Shown piece after piece: positions 7,892 to 19,100 of a stretch of 64,000 nucleotides of DNA; position 1 is the stretch's first letter, and every line of letters begins with the position of its first letter. The notes under the pieces are model-generated. The model was not told where the DNA came from, did not search any database, and saw only the letters and a list, made by a program, of their open reading frames with translations. This DNA is from Hymenobacter caeli. GTDB lineage: Bacteria > Bacteroidota > Bacteroidia > Cytophagales > Hymenobacteraceae. A program made the position numbers and the translations under genes. The DNA is taken from positions 1 through 64,000 of the forward strand of contig NZ_JABSNP010000011.1 of the NCBI RefSeq assembly GCF_013294115.1, written 5' to 3'.

Positions 7892-8821
7892 ATGCTCGCC
7901 CTGGCCATCCACGGCGGTGCCGGCACCATTGCCCGCACCGCCCTCACCCCCGCCGCCGAAGCTCAGTACCGGGCCGCCCTGCACGCGGCCTTGGCCATCG
8001 GCTACGCCGTGCTGGCCACCGGGGGCCCCGCCCTCGACGCGGTAGAAGCCGCCGTGCGCAGCCTCGAAGACTGCCCGCTGTTCAACGCCGGGCGGGGGGC
8101 GGTGTTTACCCACGACGGCCACCACGAGATGGACGCCGCCCTGGCCTGCGGCCGCACCGGCCGGGCTGGGGCCGTGGCCGGCGCGCGCCAGGTGCAAAAC
8201 CCCATCCGCGCCGCCCGCCTCGTGATGGAGGCCACCGAGCACGTGCTGCTGGCTTACCCCGGGGCCGACGAGCTGGCCTTGGAGCATGGCTTGCCTGTAC
8301 AGCCGCCTGCCTATTTTTTCACCCAACAGCGCTACGACCAGCTCCAGGATGCCCTGGCCGCCGGCCGCATGCAGCTCGACCACGCCGCCGCGCCCGCCGC
8401 CGACCCCAACTGGAAAAAAGGTACCGTGGGGGCCGTGGCCTGCGATGCCCACGGCCACCTCGCCGCCGCCACCAGCACCGGCGGCATGACCAACAAGCGC
8501 TACGCCCGCATCGGCGACACGCCCCTCATAGGGGCCGGCACCTGGGCCGACACCCGCTGCGCCATCAGCTGCACCGGGCACGGCGAATACTTTATGCGGG
8601 CCGTGGCCGCCCACGACGTAGCCTGCCTGATGGAGTACCGGGGCCTGAGCCTGGCCGAAGCCACCCGCGTGGTGGTGCACGACAAGCTGGCCCCGGCCGG
8701 CGGCGAGGGCGGCCTCATCGCCGTCGACGCCGCCGGCAACCTGGCCCTGCCCTTCAATTCCGAAGGCATGTACCGCGCAAGTCGCACCGCGCGGGGCGAC
8801 GAAGCGGTGGCCATCTATTAA
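7892..8821 (+). CDS. Isoaspartyl peptidase / L-asparaginase (Ntn hydrolase)
   Basis: 309 residues of the plant-type asparaginase family. It begins LALAIHGGAGTI, has FNAGRGAVFTHDG near residue 65, and the autocleavage/nucleophile Thr in KKGTVGAVACD near 178, followed by TSTGGMTNKRYARIGDTPL. The precursor self-cleaves before the Thr into alpha and beta chains. The family hydrolyses beta-aspartyl dipeptides and asparagine. Length is normal. The start at 7892 is set by the promoter box at 7854. A cyanophycinase lies 12 kb away across the NRPS/PKS genes. The two enzymes act in series in cyanophycin breakdown in other bacteria, but no cyanophycin synthetase is in the window. Confidence 0.93.
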   Translation: MLALAIHGGAGTIARTALTPAAEAQYRAALHAALAIGYAVLATGGPALDAVEAAVRSLEDCPLFNAGRGAVFTHDGHHEMDAALACGRTGRAGAVAGARQVQNPIRAARLVMEATEHVLLAYPGADELALEHGLPVQPPAYFFTQQRYDQLQDALAAGRMQLDHAAAPAADPNWKKGTVGAVACDAHGHLAAATSTGGMTNKRYARIGDTPLIGAGTWADTRCAISCTGHGEYFMRAVAAHDVACLMEYRGLSLAEATRVVVHDKLAPAGGEGGLIAVDAAGNLALPFNSEGMYRASRTARGDEAVAIY

Positions 8822-8870
8822 ATCAAGTCAGGCGCTCGGGTGGCTTAGCGAAAATGACCAAATGAGTAAT

Positions 8871-11800
8871 CTAATCGTAGCTGTCTAAAACGCTCTGCAG
8901 GATGCGCGCTATTTCGACGTCGTGCGGGGGGGCAAACAATTGGTCATGATCACCAGGTATTTCGGTGATGTTAATCCCTTTCAATGCGACATTTTTCCAC
9001 CCTAAGTATTCGGGTTCATGAGCATAATCTAAGGTTTTTTTGACGCGAAATAATTCGAGTTTTACATCTAATGGTGTTACGCAGTAGCATTCAGACGCTT
9101 TGTCAATCATTTGACCGAGCTTCAGGGGTTGTTGAAAGAAAATCTCGTGTTGTTTGGCCTTTCCGTAACGGAGTATTAAATAATATTTATTAAAAGTAAC
9201 TTTGGCATTTTTTATTCTATATGTAATTATTTCAGAAGGTTTTTTACCGATGAGTAGCAAATTGTGTAATAAAATGTTAACCCAATGCTTCGCGCGGTAC
9301 ATGCGCTTTTTCAATACATTAGTGACGATATAATCCTCACTAATGTACGTGTCGAACGCAATGAGTACTTTGACTTTTTTGCCCAAAGCTTTCAATTGCT
9401 TGGTCATTTCGAAGGCAATTATTCCTCCAAATGAATAGCCTGCTAAAGCGTAAGGCCCCACAGGGTCTTTCTGTAAAATTGCGGCTATGTAATGCGCAGC
9501 CATTTGCTCTACCGTTTTGAAGGGTTCGTCCACGCCGTTTAAGCCTTGTGCCTGTAGCCCGTACACCGGCTGATCAGGTTGCATATTTCTTGCTAATCCA
9601 TTAAATATTAAAACATTTAATCCAGCTCCGTGAACGATGTATAAAGGAGTTTTATTTCCCTGAGGCTTAATCGGAACCAACGAATCCCAGGTGATAAACT
9701 TGCTATCCATGGCAAGCATCAACGCTATTTTTTCTACGGTTGGGTGTTCGAAAAGAGTTGCTAGTGGCAATCTTTTGCCGGTTGCTTTCTCTAACAATAC
9801 CATGGCTTGCACCGCAATTAGCGAGTAACCACCTAAATCGAAAAAATCGTCATATGCCCCTACCTTCTCAACATTCAGTAATTGCATCCAAATACCAGCT
9901 ACTATTTTTTCAGTATCAGTGCGCGGATTGACATAACCAATCTTGGCTTTTTCAGCAACCTCAGTGTGATTATTAGCCCCCGAACCAGTACTATTAGCAC
10001 TAACATCAGTTGAATTGATTAATGCTTTGCGGTCAATCTTTCCGTTTGCGGTTAACGGAAAAGCCGGCCGTAAGAAGAACTTGGCGGGCACCATATAAGC
10101 CGGTAGTTGTCGCCCAAGGGCTTGCTTCCATTGGCTGATTAGCGCGTCGGCGCTGACCGGCACCGCGCCGCCGTGCGCGATGACGTGTGCATGGAGCTGA
10201 GCGTAGCCGGACGGGGGGGTGTACACGGTCACCACGGCGGCGTTGATGCCGGCCAGGGCCGTCAGGGCGTGCTCTATTTCGCCGGGCTCGATGCGGTAGC
10301 CGCGCAGCTTGATTTGGTTGTCGAGCCGCCCCAGGCATTGCAGCTCGCCGTTGGGCAGCAGCTTGCCCAGGTCGCCGGTGCGGTAGAGCTTCGCGCTGGC
10401 CACTGGCCCGAACGGGTCGGCCACAAATCGCTCGTCCGTCAGCGCGGGCTTGTCTAAATACCCCAGGGCCACGCCGTCGCCGCCGATCACCAGTTCACCG
10501 ATCGCGCCGGGCTTAACGGGGCGCAGGGTTTCATCGACGACGTAAAACTGGGTATTGGCAATGGGCTGGCCGATGGTAACTAGCCCGGTGGGGTCGGTGA
10601 TATGCTTGACTGCCGACCAGATGGTGGTTTCGGTGGGGCCGTACAAGTTCCAGAGCGAGTCGCACTTGGGCACCAACTGCCGGGCCAGGTCAGCGGGTAG
10701 GGCCTCGCCGCCGCACAAGGCTTTCAGGGGCAGGGGTTGGGTCCAGCCGGCGTCCAGCAGCATGCGCCAGGTGGCGGGCGTGGCCTGCATGGCGGTAATG
10801 CGTACGGTGGTGAGCAACCCCAGCAGCAAGTGCCCGTCGCGGGCCTCGGCCTCGGTGGCCAGCACCACCGTGGCCCCAACGGTAAGGGGCAGAAATAGCT
10901 CCAGGCCGGCGATGTCGAAAGAGATGGTGGTGACGGCCAGCAGCTTGTCGTCGGCGCGCAGGCCGGGGGCCTGTTGCATGCTGGCGAGGAAATTGACCAC
11001 GTTGCGGTGCGCTACTTGCACGCCCTTTGGCTTGCCCGTCGAGCCCGACGTGTAAAGTACGTACAGCCGCTGGCTGCTGGCCACCGACACGTCCGGGGCC
11101 TGGGCGGGGCTACCGGCGGCTTCCGCCACCAGATCTTTCAGCAAAAAAACCCGGGCCGTGGTTTCGTAAGCCGCGGCCGGATGGGCCGACACGATGAGGA
11201 ACCGGGCCGCCGAATCGGCCAGCATGTACGCAATCCGTTCCCGCGGAAACTGTGGGTCGAGGGGCAGGTACGCGGCCCCGCACTTCATCACGGCCAGCAG
11301 CGCCACCAACAGCTCGGGGGTGCGGCCCACGGCTAGGCCCACCACGTCGCCCACCCGTACCCCCTGCCCCAGCAAGTGGTGGGCCAGGCGGTTGGCCTGC
11401 TCATCCAAGGTTTGGTACGACAGTTCCGCAGCCCCGAGCTGAATGGCCGTTTTGTGGGGCGTGGCCTGGGCCTGAGCGGCTACCAGCCCGTGCAGCGTCT
11501 GGGCGGCGGGGTAGGGGCGGGCCGTGGCGTTGAGGTCCGCGTAGGCGGCGGCCAGCACCGCGGGCGCTTCCCCCAGGTCCTTGATCTTTGCGCCGGGGCT
11601 ATCCACTATTGCCCCGATGAGGCGCTCGAAGCGGGCCATCATCTGGTCGATGGTCGCGGCATCGAACAAGGCGGTGTTGTAGGACCATTCCATCAGCAGC
11701 TCGGCCTGCGAGCCGCTGGCGTTGACGAACAGCTCAAAGCTCTCGTAAGCCCGCGGGAAGCTGGTCAGACGGTGTGACAATCCATTGAAGGCGACATCGT

Positions 11801-12938
11801 TGTCGAGGCCTAAGTCAATGTTGAACACTACGGGTACCAACGGAATCCGACCAGTGGCGCGGGCCGACGGTAGCTTTTTCAGCAGGCTGCCGAAGGTAAG
11901 GTTTTGGTGGTCGTAAACGTCGAACAGGGCGGCTTTGCGCTGCAACAGAAAGTCCACAAACCGCAGCTCGCCGGCGGGGCGGCTGCGCAGGGGCAGCAGG
12001 TTCACGCAGTGCCCCACCAGCCGGCCGTCCGCCAGGGCGGCCTGGCCGGCTGCGGGCAGGCCTACCACGAGGTCTTCCTGGCCCGTGAGCTGGTGCAGCA
12101 GCACTTCAAACACCGCCAGCAGGGTGGTCACGAAGCTGCAGCCGGCCTGCTGCCCCGTCTTTTTGAGGGCCGCTACCAAGGGTGAGGGCAGCGGGTGGTC
12201 GCGGCGGTTGCTGGCGTAGGTGCGGGCGGCGGGCCGGGGCCGGTCGGTGGGCACGTCGAGGGCCGGCACGGGCCCTCGGAACTGCTCCACCCAGAACTGC
12301 TCGGTGCGGTGGTATTCCTCGCTTTGGTAGTAGGCCGCCTGTGCTTCAGCGTAGCAGCCAAAGGACGGTGGCGCGGGCAGCTCCGACGGCCGGTGTTGGG
12401 CGAAAGCAGAATAGTGCCGCCCCAAATCTTGCAGCAGTACCCCAATCGACCACCCGTCGCAGACGATGTGGTGCACGGTGAAAACGAAGCAGTGGTCGGC
12501 CGCGCCGAGCCGGACCAGGGCGGCCCGCAGCAGGGGCCCTGCTACCAGGTCGAATACGTGCTGCACCTCTTGGCGGCCGTACGCGGCCAGCCACTCCTGC
12601 TGCGCGGCCGGGGTCAGCGCGGAGATGTCGTGACAGGTCAGCGCTAGCGGCGCGGGAGCCAGCACGCACAGGTACTGGCCGTCGGCACTGAACGTGGTGC
12701 GCAAGGCGTCGTGCTGCGCCACTACCGCCTCCAGGGCTCGTTGCAGGGCATCTGCGTGCAGCGGGCCGGTTAAGTATAGCGCCAGGGCTTCGTTGTAGGC
12801 CCGGCTGGCGGTGTCACCGCCCACCAGGCAGGCAGCCCAGATTTCCGCTTGGGGCTCGGTAATGGGAGCCAACCGGTGGATTACCGGGCCGGCGAAGGGA
12901 TTAAAATCAGTAGCAACCGTGGTATAAGAGTCTTTCAT
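8871..12938 (-). CDS. Single-module NRPS: C-A-T-TE
   Basis: 1355 residues. The condensation domain spans about 20-450, with HHIVCDG at 156-162 matching HHxxxDG. The adenylation domain spans about 475-980, with LYTSGSTGKPKG near 629, YGPTETT, and NGKIDRKAL at its end. The carrier domain has DLGGYSLIAVQ near 1036. The thioesterase spans about 1075-1350, with GYSFGG near 1166 and GDHDQLF near the end. By hand alignment to PheA the A-domain pocket reads D-I-L-Q-L-G-L-I-W, which resembles glycine codes (inference from memory of the specificity rules). It follows the A-T-KS-AT-ACP-AMT gene on the same strand after 192 bases, so it should extend and release that product. The last third (8871 to about 10060) is clearly more AT-rich than the rest. 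Confidence 0.93.
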   Translation of the reverse strand: MKDSYTTVATDFNPFAGPVIHRLAPITEPQAEIWAACLVGGDTASRAYNEALALYLTGPLHADALQRALEAVVAQHDALRTTFSADGQYLCVLAPAPLALTCHDISALTPAAQQEWLAAYGRQEVQHVFDLVAGPLLRAALVRLGAADHCFVFTVHHIVCDGWSIGVLLQDLGRHYSAFAQHRPSELPAPPSFGCYAEAQAAYYQSEEYHRTEQFWVEQFRGPVPALDVPTDRPRPAARTYASNRRDHPLPSPLVAALKKTGQQAGCSFVTTLLAVFEVLLHQLTGQEDLVVGLPAAGQAALADGRLVGHCVNLLPLRSRPAGELRFVDFLLQRKAALFDVYDHQNLTFGSLLKKLPSARATGRIPLVPVVFNIDLGLDNDVAFNGLSHRLTSFPRAYESFELFVNASGSQAELLMEWSYNTALFDAATIDQMMARFERLIGAIVDSPGAKIKDLGEAPAVLAAAYADLNATARPYPAAQTLHGLVAAQAQATPHKTAIQLGAAELSYQTLDEQANRLAHHLLGQGVRVGDVVGLAVGRTPELLVALLAVMKCGAAYLPLDPQFPRERIAYMLADSAARFLIVSAHPAAAYETTARVFLLKDLVAEAAGSPAQAPDVSVASSQRLYVLYTSGSTGKPKGVQVAHRNVVNFLASMQQAPGLRADDKLLAVTTISFDIAGLELFLPLTVGATVVLATEAEARDGHLLLGLLTTVRITAMQATPATWRMLLDAGWTQPLPLKALCGGEALPADLARQLVPKCDSLWNLYGPTETTIWSAVKHITDPTGLVTIGQPIANTQFYVVDETLRPVKPGAIGELVIGGDGVALGYLDKPALTDERFVADPFGPVASAKLYRTGDLGKLLPNGELQCLGRLDNQIKLRGYRIEPGEIEHALTALAGINAAVVTVYTPPSGYAQLHAHVIAHGGAVPVSADALISQWKQALGRQLPAYMVPAKFFLRPAFPLTANGKIDRKALINSTDVSANSTGSGANNHTEVAEKAKIGYVNPRTDTEKIVAGIWMQLLNVEKVGAYDDFFDLGGYSLIAVQAMVLLEKATGKRLPLATLFEHPTVEKIALMLAMDSKFITWDSLVPIKPQGNKTPLYIVHGAGLNVLIFNGLARNMQPDQPVYGLQAQGLNGVDEPFKTVEQMAAHYIAAILQKDPVGPYALAGYSFGGIIAFEMTKQLKALGKKVKVLIAFDTYISEDYIVTNVLKKRMYRAKHWVNILLHNLLLIGKKPSEIITYRIKNAKVTFNKYYLILRYGKAKQHEIFFQQPLKLGQMIDKASECYCVTPLDVKLELFRVKKTLDYAHEPEYLGWKNVALKGINITEIPGDHDQLFAPPHDVEIARILQSVLDSYD

Positions 12939-13130
12939 ATATACTTAGCTCGCGGGCGGCCTTCTCTTTTTTTTACTGAATACCTACCAAGTCGCATTCT
13001 GTATAAAATAATTGGCTGAGCCGCGGAATAACTGATTCAAAACTAATAATCATGAAATATATAGTACAAAATCTGAATTTATTAGGAGGATGAAAGTTTC
13101 TGCAGCTATGGTTGCTTTCAGCCTCAGAAA

Positions 13131-16100
13131 TTATCCTTGCACTTCAATTTTTAGGTAATCGCCGGCGTGGTCGGGGTCGGCAATGAACCAGGCCGGGTTG
13201 CCGTTGCGGTCGCGGCCCAGCCGGGCCCCCGGCACGGGGGGCTGGTTGAGGCCCGGGGCGGCCGCCGGGGCCGCGCCGGCCGCGGGTGGGGCCAGTGCCC
13301 CCGCCTTGAAAAAGCCGGCCGCCACCATTTCCCGCACGCCTTCCAGCATTAGGTCGATGACCCGCGTCACCTCGGCTTCGGTGTGGGCTTCGGTCATGAA
13401 GCAGGGGAAACCGTCCCAGATGTGCAGGCCTTTTTCGCGCAGCCACGTGAACAGCAGCTCGGCGTAGGGCACTTCTTCGCGGAACTTGATTTTCCACAGC
13501 GAGCCGAACTGGGCCACGAAAAAGGGTAGCTGCTGCTGCGCGAACGAAGCGTTGAGGGCCCCCGCGAGGCGGTCGGCCTTGGCCGTGAGGCCGGTTTGCA
13601 GGGCCGGGCTGGCGGCCTTGAGGTGCAGCAGCGAGGCCTTGGCCGCGGCCAGGGCCAGCGGGTGCCGCACAAACGTGCCGGCGAAGTACGTGACGCCCAC
13701 TTCGGGCACCGAGGCGTCGCCGTACTGCCAGGCCCCGCCGTCGAGGGCGTCCATCAGGTCGCGCCGGCCCGCGATGACGCCGATGGACAGCCCCCCGCCG
13801 ATGACCTTGCCGTAGGTGGCCAGGTCGGCGCGGATGCCGAACAGGGCCTGGGCCCCGCCCAGGTGCATGCGGAAGCCGGTGATGACCTCGTCGAAGATGA
13901 GGACCGTGCCGGCGGCGGCCGTCAGGGCGCGCACCTGCTGCAAAAAGGCCACGGGCTGGAACTCGGGCCGGCGGCTCTGCACCGGCTCCACGAGCACGGC
14001 GGCCAGCTCGTGGGCCCGCTCGGCGAGGATGCGCAGGCTCTCGTCGGTGCCGTAGTCGAGGATGAGCATGTTTTGCACCGCCTCGGGCAGGATGCCCGCC
14101 GCGGCCGGAAACGAGCGCAGGGCCTTGGTGCCGCGCACCAGGGCCTCGTCGATGATGCCGTGGTAGGAGCCCGTGAAGGCTACCACCAGCGAGCGGCCCG
14201 TGGCGGTGCGGGCGATGCGCATGGCCCCCAGCACGGCCTCTGAGCCCGTATTACACAGCCCCACCCGCTCGAAGCCGGTGAGTTCGCAGAGCAGCTCGCT
14301 CACCTCGCCGGCCAGCGGGTGCTGGGGCCCCACCTCGAAGCCGCGCTCGATTTGCGCGTGCAGGGCCTCGGCCACGAAATCGGGCTGGTGGCCGAACAGG
14401 CACGAGCCAAACCCGTTCAGGATGTCGATGTACTCGTTGCCGTCGAGGTCCCACAGCCGGCTGCCCTTCGAGCGCTCCACCACCAACGGGTACACCAGCT
14501 CCTTGGTGAGGGGCCGGAAGCCCGACACCACGCGCGGGTCGGCCATGTGCGGGCGGTGCCGCTGCGTGAAGGCCTTGCTGGCCTTGGTTTTTTCGGTGTA
14601 GCGGGCCGTGAGCTGTTGCAAAAACGCTTGCTGCGTAGCCGTTAACTGGCTGGCTTGCTTTTCGATGCGCGGCGAGGCCCCGAAGGGTTTCTTGATTTCA
14701 ATGACTTCCTCCGGCGTGAGCAGCGGGGCGGCCGCCGGGGGCGCAACGGGGCCGGGCCCCGCCGCTACGGGCGCAGGTGCGGGCGCGGCGGGGGCCCCCA
14801 ACGCTTCGGACCCGGGACCGTGCAGCAGGGCCACCTGCCTGGCCAGCAGCTGCAACTGCTGCGCAATTAAGCCCAGTGCCGAGTCGTTGCCCGTGGGCAC
14901 GGCTAGTGGAGCCGCTGCCAGGGGCGTGGCACCCGGCGCGGGGGCCGCCAGCGGGGCCGTTGTACCGGGGCGGTATGCCTCGGGCGGCAGCGCCTGGTCA
15001 AGGTAGTCGGTCAGCTGATTAGGAGTGGCGTAGCGCTCGCTAAGTTGGCGGAAAGTAATAGGTAGGTTAAACTGTTTCTTGAGCGTAATGGCCAGCTGCG
15101 TGAGCGACAGCGAGTCGAGGCCCATTTCCAGGAACGACATGTCGGGCGTCACCCCGCTCATTTCAACGCCCGAGGCATTTTCTAGCAATTCGTTGACGAC
15201 GGTGAGCAGAGCAGATTTCCTCATGGGATTGGGCAGCGGAAGGAAAGAAATAGCAGTCGGAGTTGGCGGGGCGGCCAGCGCCGGGGCGGCCAGCACCGGG
15301 GCCGCGGCCGCGGGTTCGAGCCAGCAGGGCTTGCGGTCAAAGGCGTAAGTAGGAAGCTGGGCGAGGCGCTGGCCCCGGCCGGCGTACACAGCCGCCCAGT
15401 TTGGTTCGGTACCGCGCAACCACAGTTGGCCCAGGGCCGCGAGCAGCGCCCGGTATTCGGGCTGGTCGGTGCCGGAAATCTTTTTCAAACTGGCCAGGGC
15501 GGTGCCCGGCCGGCCGGCCAGCTGTTGCTGGGCCAGGGCCGTGAGCACCTGGCCGGGCCCCACCTCCAGCAGCACGGGGCCGTGCTCGGCCAGCAAAGTG
15601 TCAAGGGCGGCGGCGAACCGCACGGTTTGCCGCAGGTGGGCGGCCCAGTAGCGCGGGTCGGTGGCCTGGGCATCGGTCAGCCAAGTGCCGCTCACCGTCG
15701 AAACCACCGGCTTCTGGGGGCGGTGCAGTGTGACGCTGGCCACTACCTGCTCGAATTCGTCCACCACGGGGTCCATCATGGCCGAGTGGAAGGCGTGGCT
15801 GGTGGCCAGCACCCGGTTGGGCACGTCCTGCGCGTCGAGCGCCTGGGCAAAGGCCGCGATTTCCTCGTCGGGGCCCGCCACCACGCAGGCCGACGGCCCG
15901 TTGACGGCGGCCAGCGAGAGGCCGGCCGGCAGGCGCAGCGCGAGCTGGCTCGCCGCCAGCCGCACCGACAGCATGCTGCCGCGCGGCAACTCCGCCACCA
16001 GCCGGCCCCGGTTGGCCACCAGGGCCAGCGCGTCGGCCAGCGAGAACACGCCCGCCAGCTGCGCGGCTACGAATTCGCCCACGCTGTGCCCGCAAAAGGC

Positions 16101-19100
16101 GGTGGGCGCGAGGCCCCAGCTCAGCCAGAGCCGGGCCAGCGCGTACTCGGTTACAAACAGCGCGGGCTGGGCGTAGCGGGTGTCGCGCAGGCGCGATTCG
16201 GCGGCCGGGTCATCGTCGGCTGCGGCGTACAGTACCTCGCGGATGTCCACGGGCAGGTGCGGGGCCAGCAGGTCGGCGCACTCCTCCACGGCCGTCCGGT
16301 ACACGGGCTCGTGCGCGTACAGCTCGCGGCCCATGCCCAGGTACTGCGCGCCCTGGCCGGGAAACAGGAACACCACGTCGCCCGGGGCTTCCGCCAGCGT
16401 GGCGGCGGTGCCGGGGGCCGCGCCGGCCCGCAGCTGCGCCACTAGTTCGGGGGCGTCGGCGACCACCGCGAACCGGCGGTGGCCAAACGCCGGCCGGGTG
16501 GTGGCCAGCGTGGCCGCTGCGTCGGCGAGGGCCGGCGCATCGGGCCGGCCGAGGGCGTCGGCCAGGCGTTGGCCGTAGGCCTCGCGGCTGGCGTCCGACT
16601 GGGCCGACCACACCAGCAGCTCGGCCGGCCGCGCGGGGCCCGGGGCTGGCGCGGCGGTGGGCGCAATGAATTCTTCGACGACGACGTGCACGTTGGTGCC
16701 GCCCACGCCGAACGAGCTGACGCCCGCCCGCCGGGGCCCCGGGCCGGCCGGCCAGTCGGCCAGGGCGGCGTTCACGAAAAACGGGCTGTGGGCGAAGTCG
16801 ATGTGGGGGTTGGGCGTGGCGTAGCCCAGCGAGGCGGGCAGCTGCCGGTGGCGCAGGGCCAGCACGGTTTTCAGCAGGCCGGCCACGCCGGCGGCGGCCG
16901 TGAGGTGGCCCATGTTGCTCTTGATGGAGCCCACGGCGCAAAACTGCCCGGCGGGCTGCTCGCCGAAGGCCAGCGCCAGCCCTTCCATTTCGATGGGGTC
17001 GCCGAGGGGCGTGCCCGTGCCGTGGGCCTCCACGTAGCTCACGGTGGCGGGGTCGATGCGCCCGTCGGCCAGCGCCCGGCCGATGGCCCCGGCCTGGCCT
17101 TCGGCGCTGGGGGCCGTGAAGCTGCCCTTGCCGCCGCCGTCGTTGTTCACCCCCACGCCCTTGATGACGGCGTGGATCAGGTCGCCGTCGCGCTGCGCGG
17201 CGGCCAGGCTTTTCAGCAGCACCACCCCGGCCCCGTCGCTGAACACCGTGCCGTGGCTGTCGGCGTCGAAGGGCCGGCAGTGGCCGTCGCGGCTCAGCAT
17301 CGCGCCCTCCTGGTAGAGGTGGCCGCTGTGCAGCGGGGCCGTCACGCTCACGCCGCCCGCCAGGGCCACGTCGCAGTGCCCCTGCCGGATGGCCTCCACG
17401 GCCTGGGCCACGGCCAGCAGCGAGGTCGAGCAGGCCGAGTGCACGCTCACGGCGGGGCCCTTCAGGTTCAGCTGGTACGCCGTGCGCAGGGCCACGAAGT
17501 CCTTCTCGTTCACGGCCATCGCCTGGAAGTCGCCCACCTGCGCCAGCACGTCGGCCCGGGGCAGCACGTTGCGCAGGTAGTAGGTGTTGTTGCCGCTGCC
17601 GGCGTACACGCCCACCGTGGCGTCGGGCCGCTGCTGGGGCAGGTAGCCGGTCTGCTCCAGGGCCTCCCAGGCAATTTCCAGGAAAATGCGCTGCTGCGGG
17701 TCCATCACGGACGCGAGCCGGGGGTTCAGGCCAAAAAAGGCCGCGTCGAACCGGTCGGCGTGGTCGAGGATGCCCCGGGCGGGCACGTACAGCGGGTCGT
17801 TTTTGACGTGGGCCGGCACGGCCGGGTCCAGCTCTTCCAGGGTGAAAAAGCGGGTGGTTTCCCGGCCCTCGCGCAGCACGTCCCACAGCTCGGCCAGGGT
17901 GTTGGCCCCGGGGAAGCGGCCCGCCATGCCGATGATGGCCACGTCGGCGTGGCCGGGCGCGGCCGGCGCGGGCCCGGCCGCCAGGGGCGCGGCGGCCGGG
18001 CGCGCGCCGGCCGCCGGGGCCAGGTACCGGGCCACGCCCGCCGCGGTGGGAAACTGGTAGAGCTTGGTGATGGGCAGCGCGTGGCCCAGCTGCTTGAGGG
18101 CGGCCACCGTTTTCTGCGCCAGCAGCGAGTTGCCGCCCAGCTCAAAAAAGTTGTCGTCGGCCCCCACGCGGTCGAGTTGGAGCCAGCCGCGCCACAAGTC
18201 GGCCACGCTGTGCTCCAGGCCGGGGGCGGGCCGGCGGTAGGGCCCGGCCGAGGCCGGCCGGAGCAGGGCGGGGGCAGGCAGCAGTTTTTTGTCCACCTTG
18301 TCGCTCACGGTGCGGGGCAGCGCGTCCAGCCACACCAGGGCGGCGGGCAGCATGTAGTCGGGCAAGGTGCGGGCCAGCTCCTGGCGGATGGCCGCGTCGT
18401 CGGGCTGCCCGGTAGCCGACACGAGGTAGGCCACCACCTGCTTCTGCTCGTCGGGGCCCGGGCGCATCACCACCACCGATTCGCGCAGGGCCCCGATGCG
18501 GTTCAGGGCCACCTCAATCTCGCCGATTTCGACGCGGTTGCCCCGGATTTTTACCTGGTCGTCGCGCCGGCCCAGGAACTCCAGGCTGCCGTCGGGCAGG
18601 TAGCGGGCCATGTCGCCGGTGCGGTAGATGCGGGTGGGGCCTTTCTGCGGGTGGGGCCAGGTGAGGAACCGCTCGGCCGTCAGCGCGGGCTGGTTTAGGT
18701 AGCCGGCCGCCACGGCGTTGCCCGCGATGCACACCTCGCCGCCGCTGCCGGCGGGCTGCAGCCGCAGGTCTTCGTCCAGAATCAGCAGCTCGGCGTCCAC
18801 CACCGGCCAGCCCATGTTCGGCAGGTCGGGCCAGTCGGCCGGGCGGCCGGGCAGCTTGTGCTCCGTCACCCAGATGCTGCCCTCGGCCGGGCCGTACACG
18901 TGCATGAGCGTGCAGGCGGGCAGCGCGGCGAACAGCCCCCGGATTTGCGGCGTGATTTTGAGCTGCTCGCCGCCGATGATGACTTCCCGCAGGGCCTCGG
19001 GGAACAGGTTTTCGGCGGTGGCCGCCTCGGCCAGGTATTGCAGGGCCACGTAGGGCAGGTAGGCCCGGTGGATGTCGGCGCGGCGCAGGTAGGCCAGCAG

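Noticed and set aside
16210..17886. 558-codon alternative frame inside the NRPS/PKS gene
   Set aside because: Arg/Gly/Pro/Ala-rich shadow of the real gene, with no domain signatures.
16479..18698. 739-codon plus-strand frame opposite the NRPS/PKS gene
   Set aside because: Antisense shadow produced by GC-rich codon bias; His/Gly/Val-rich with no folded-domain pattern.
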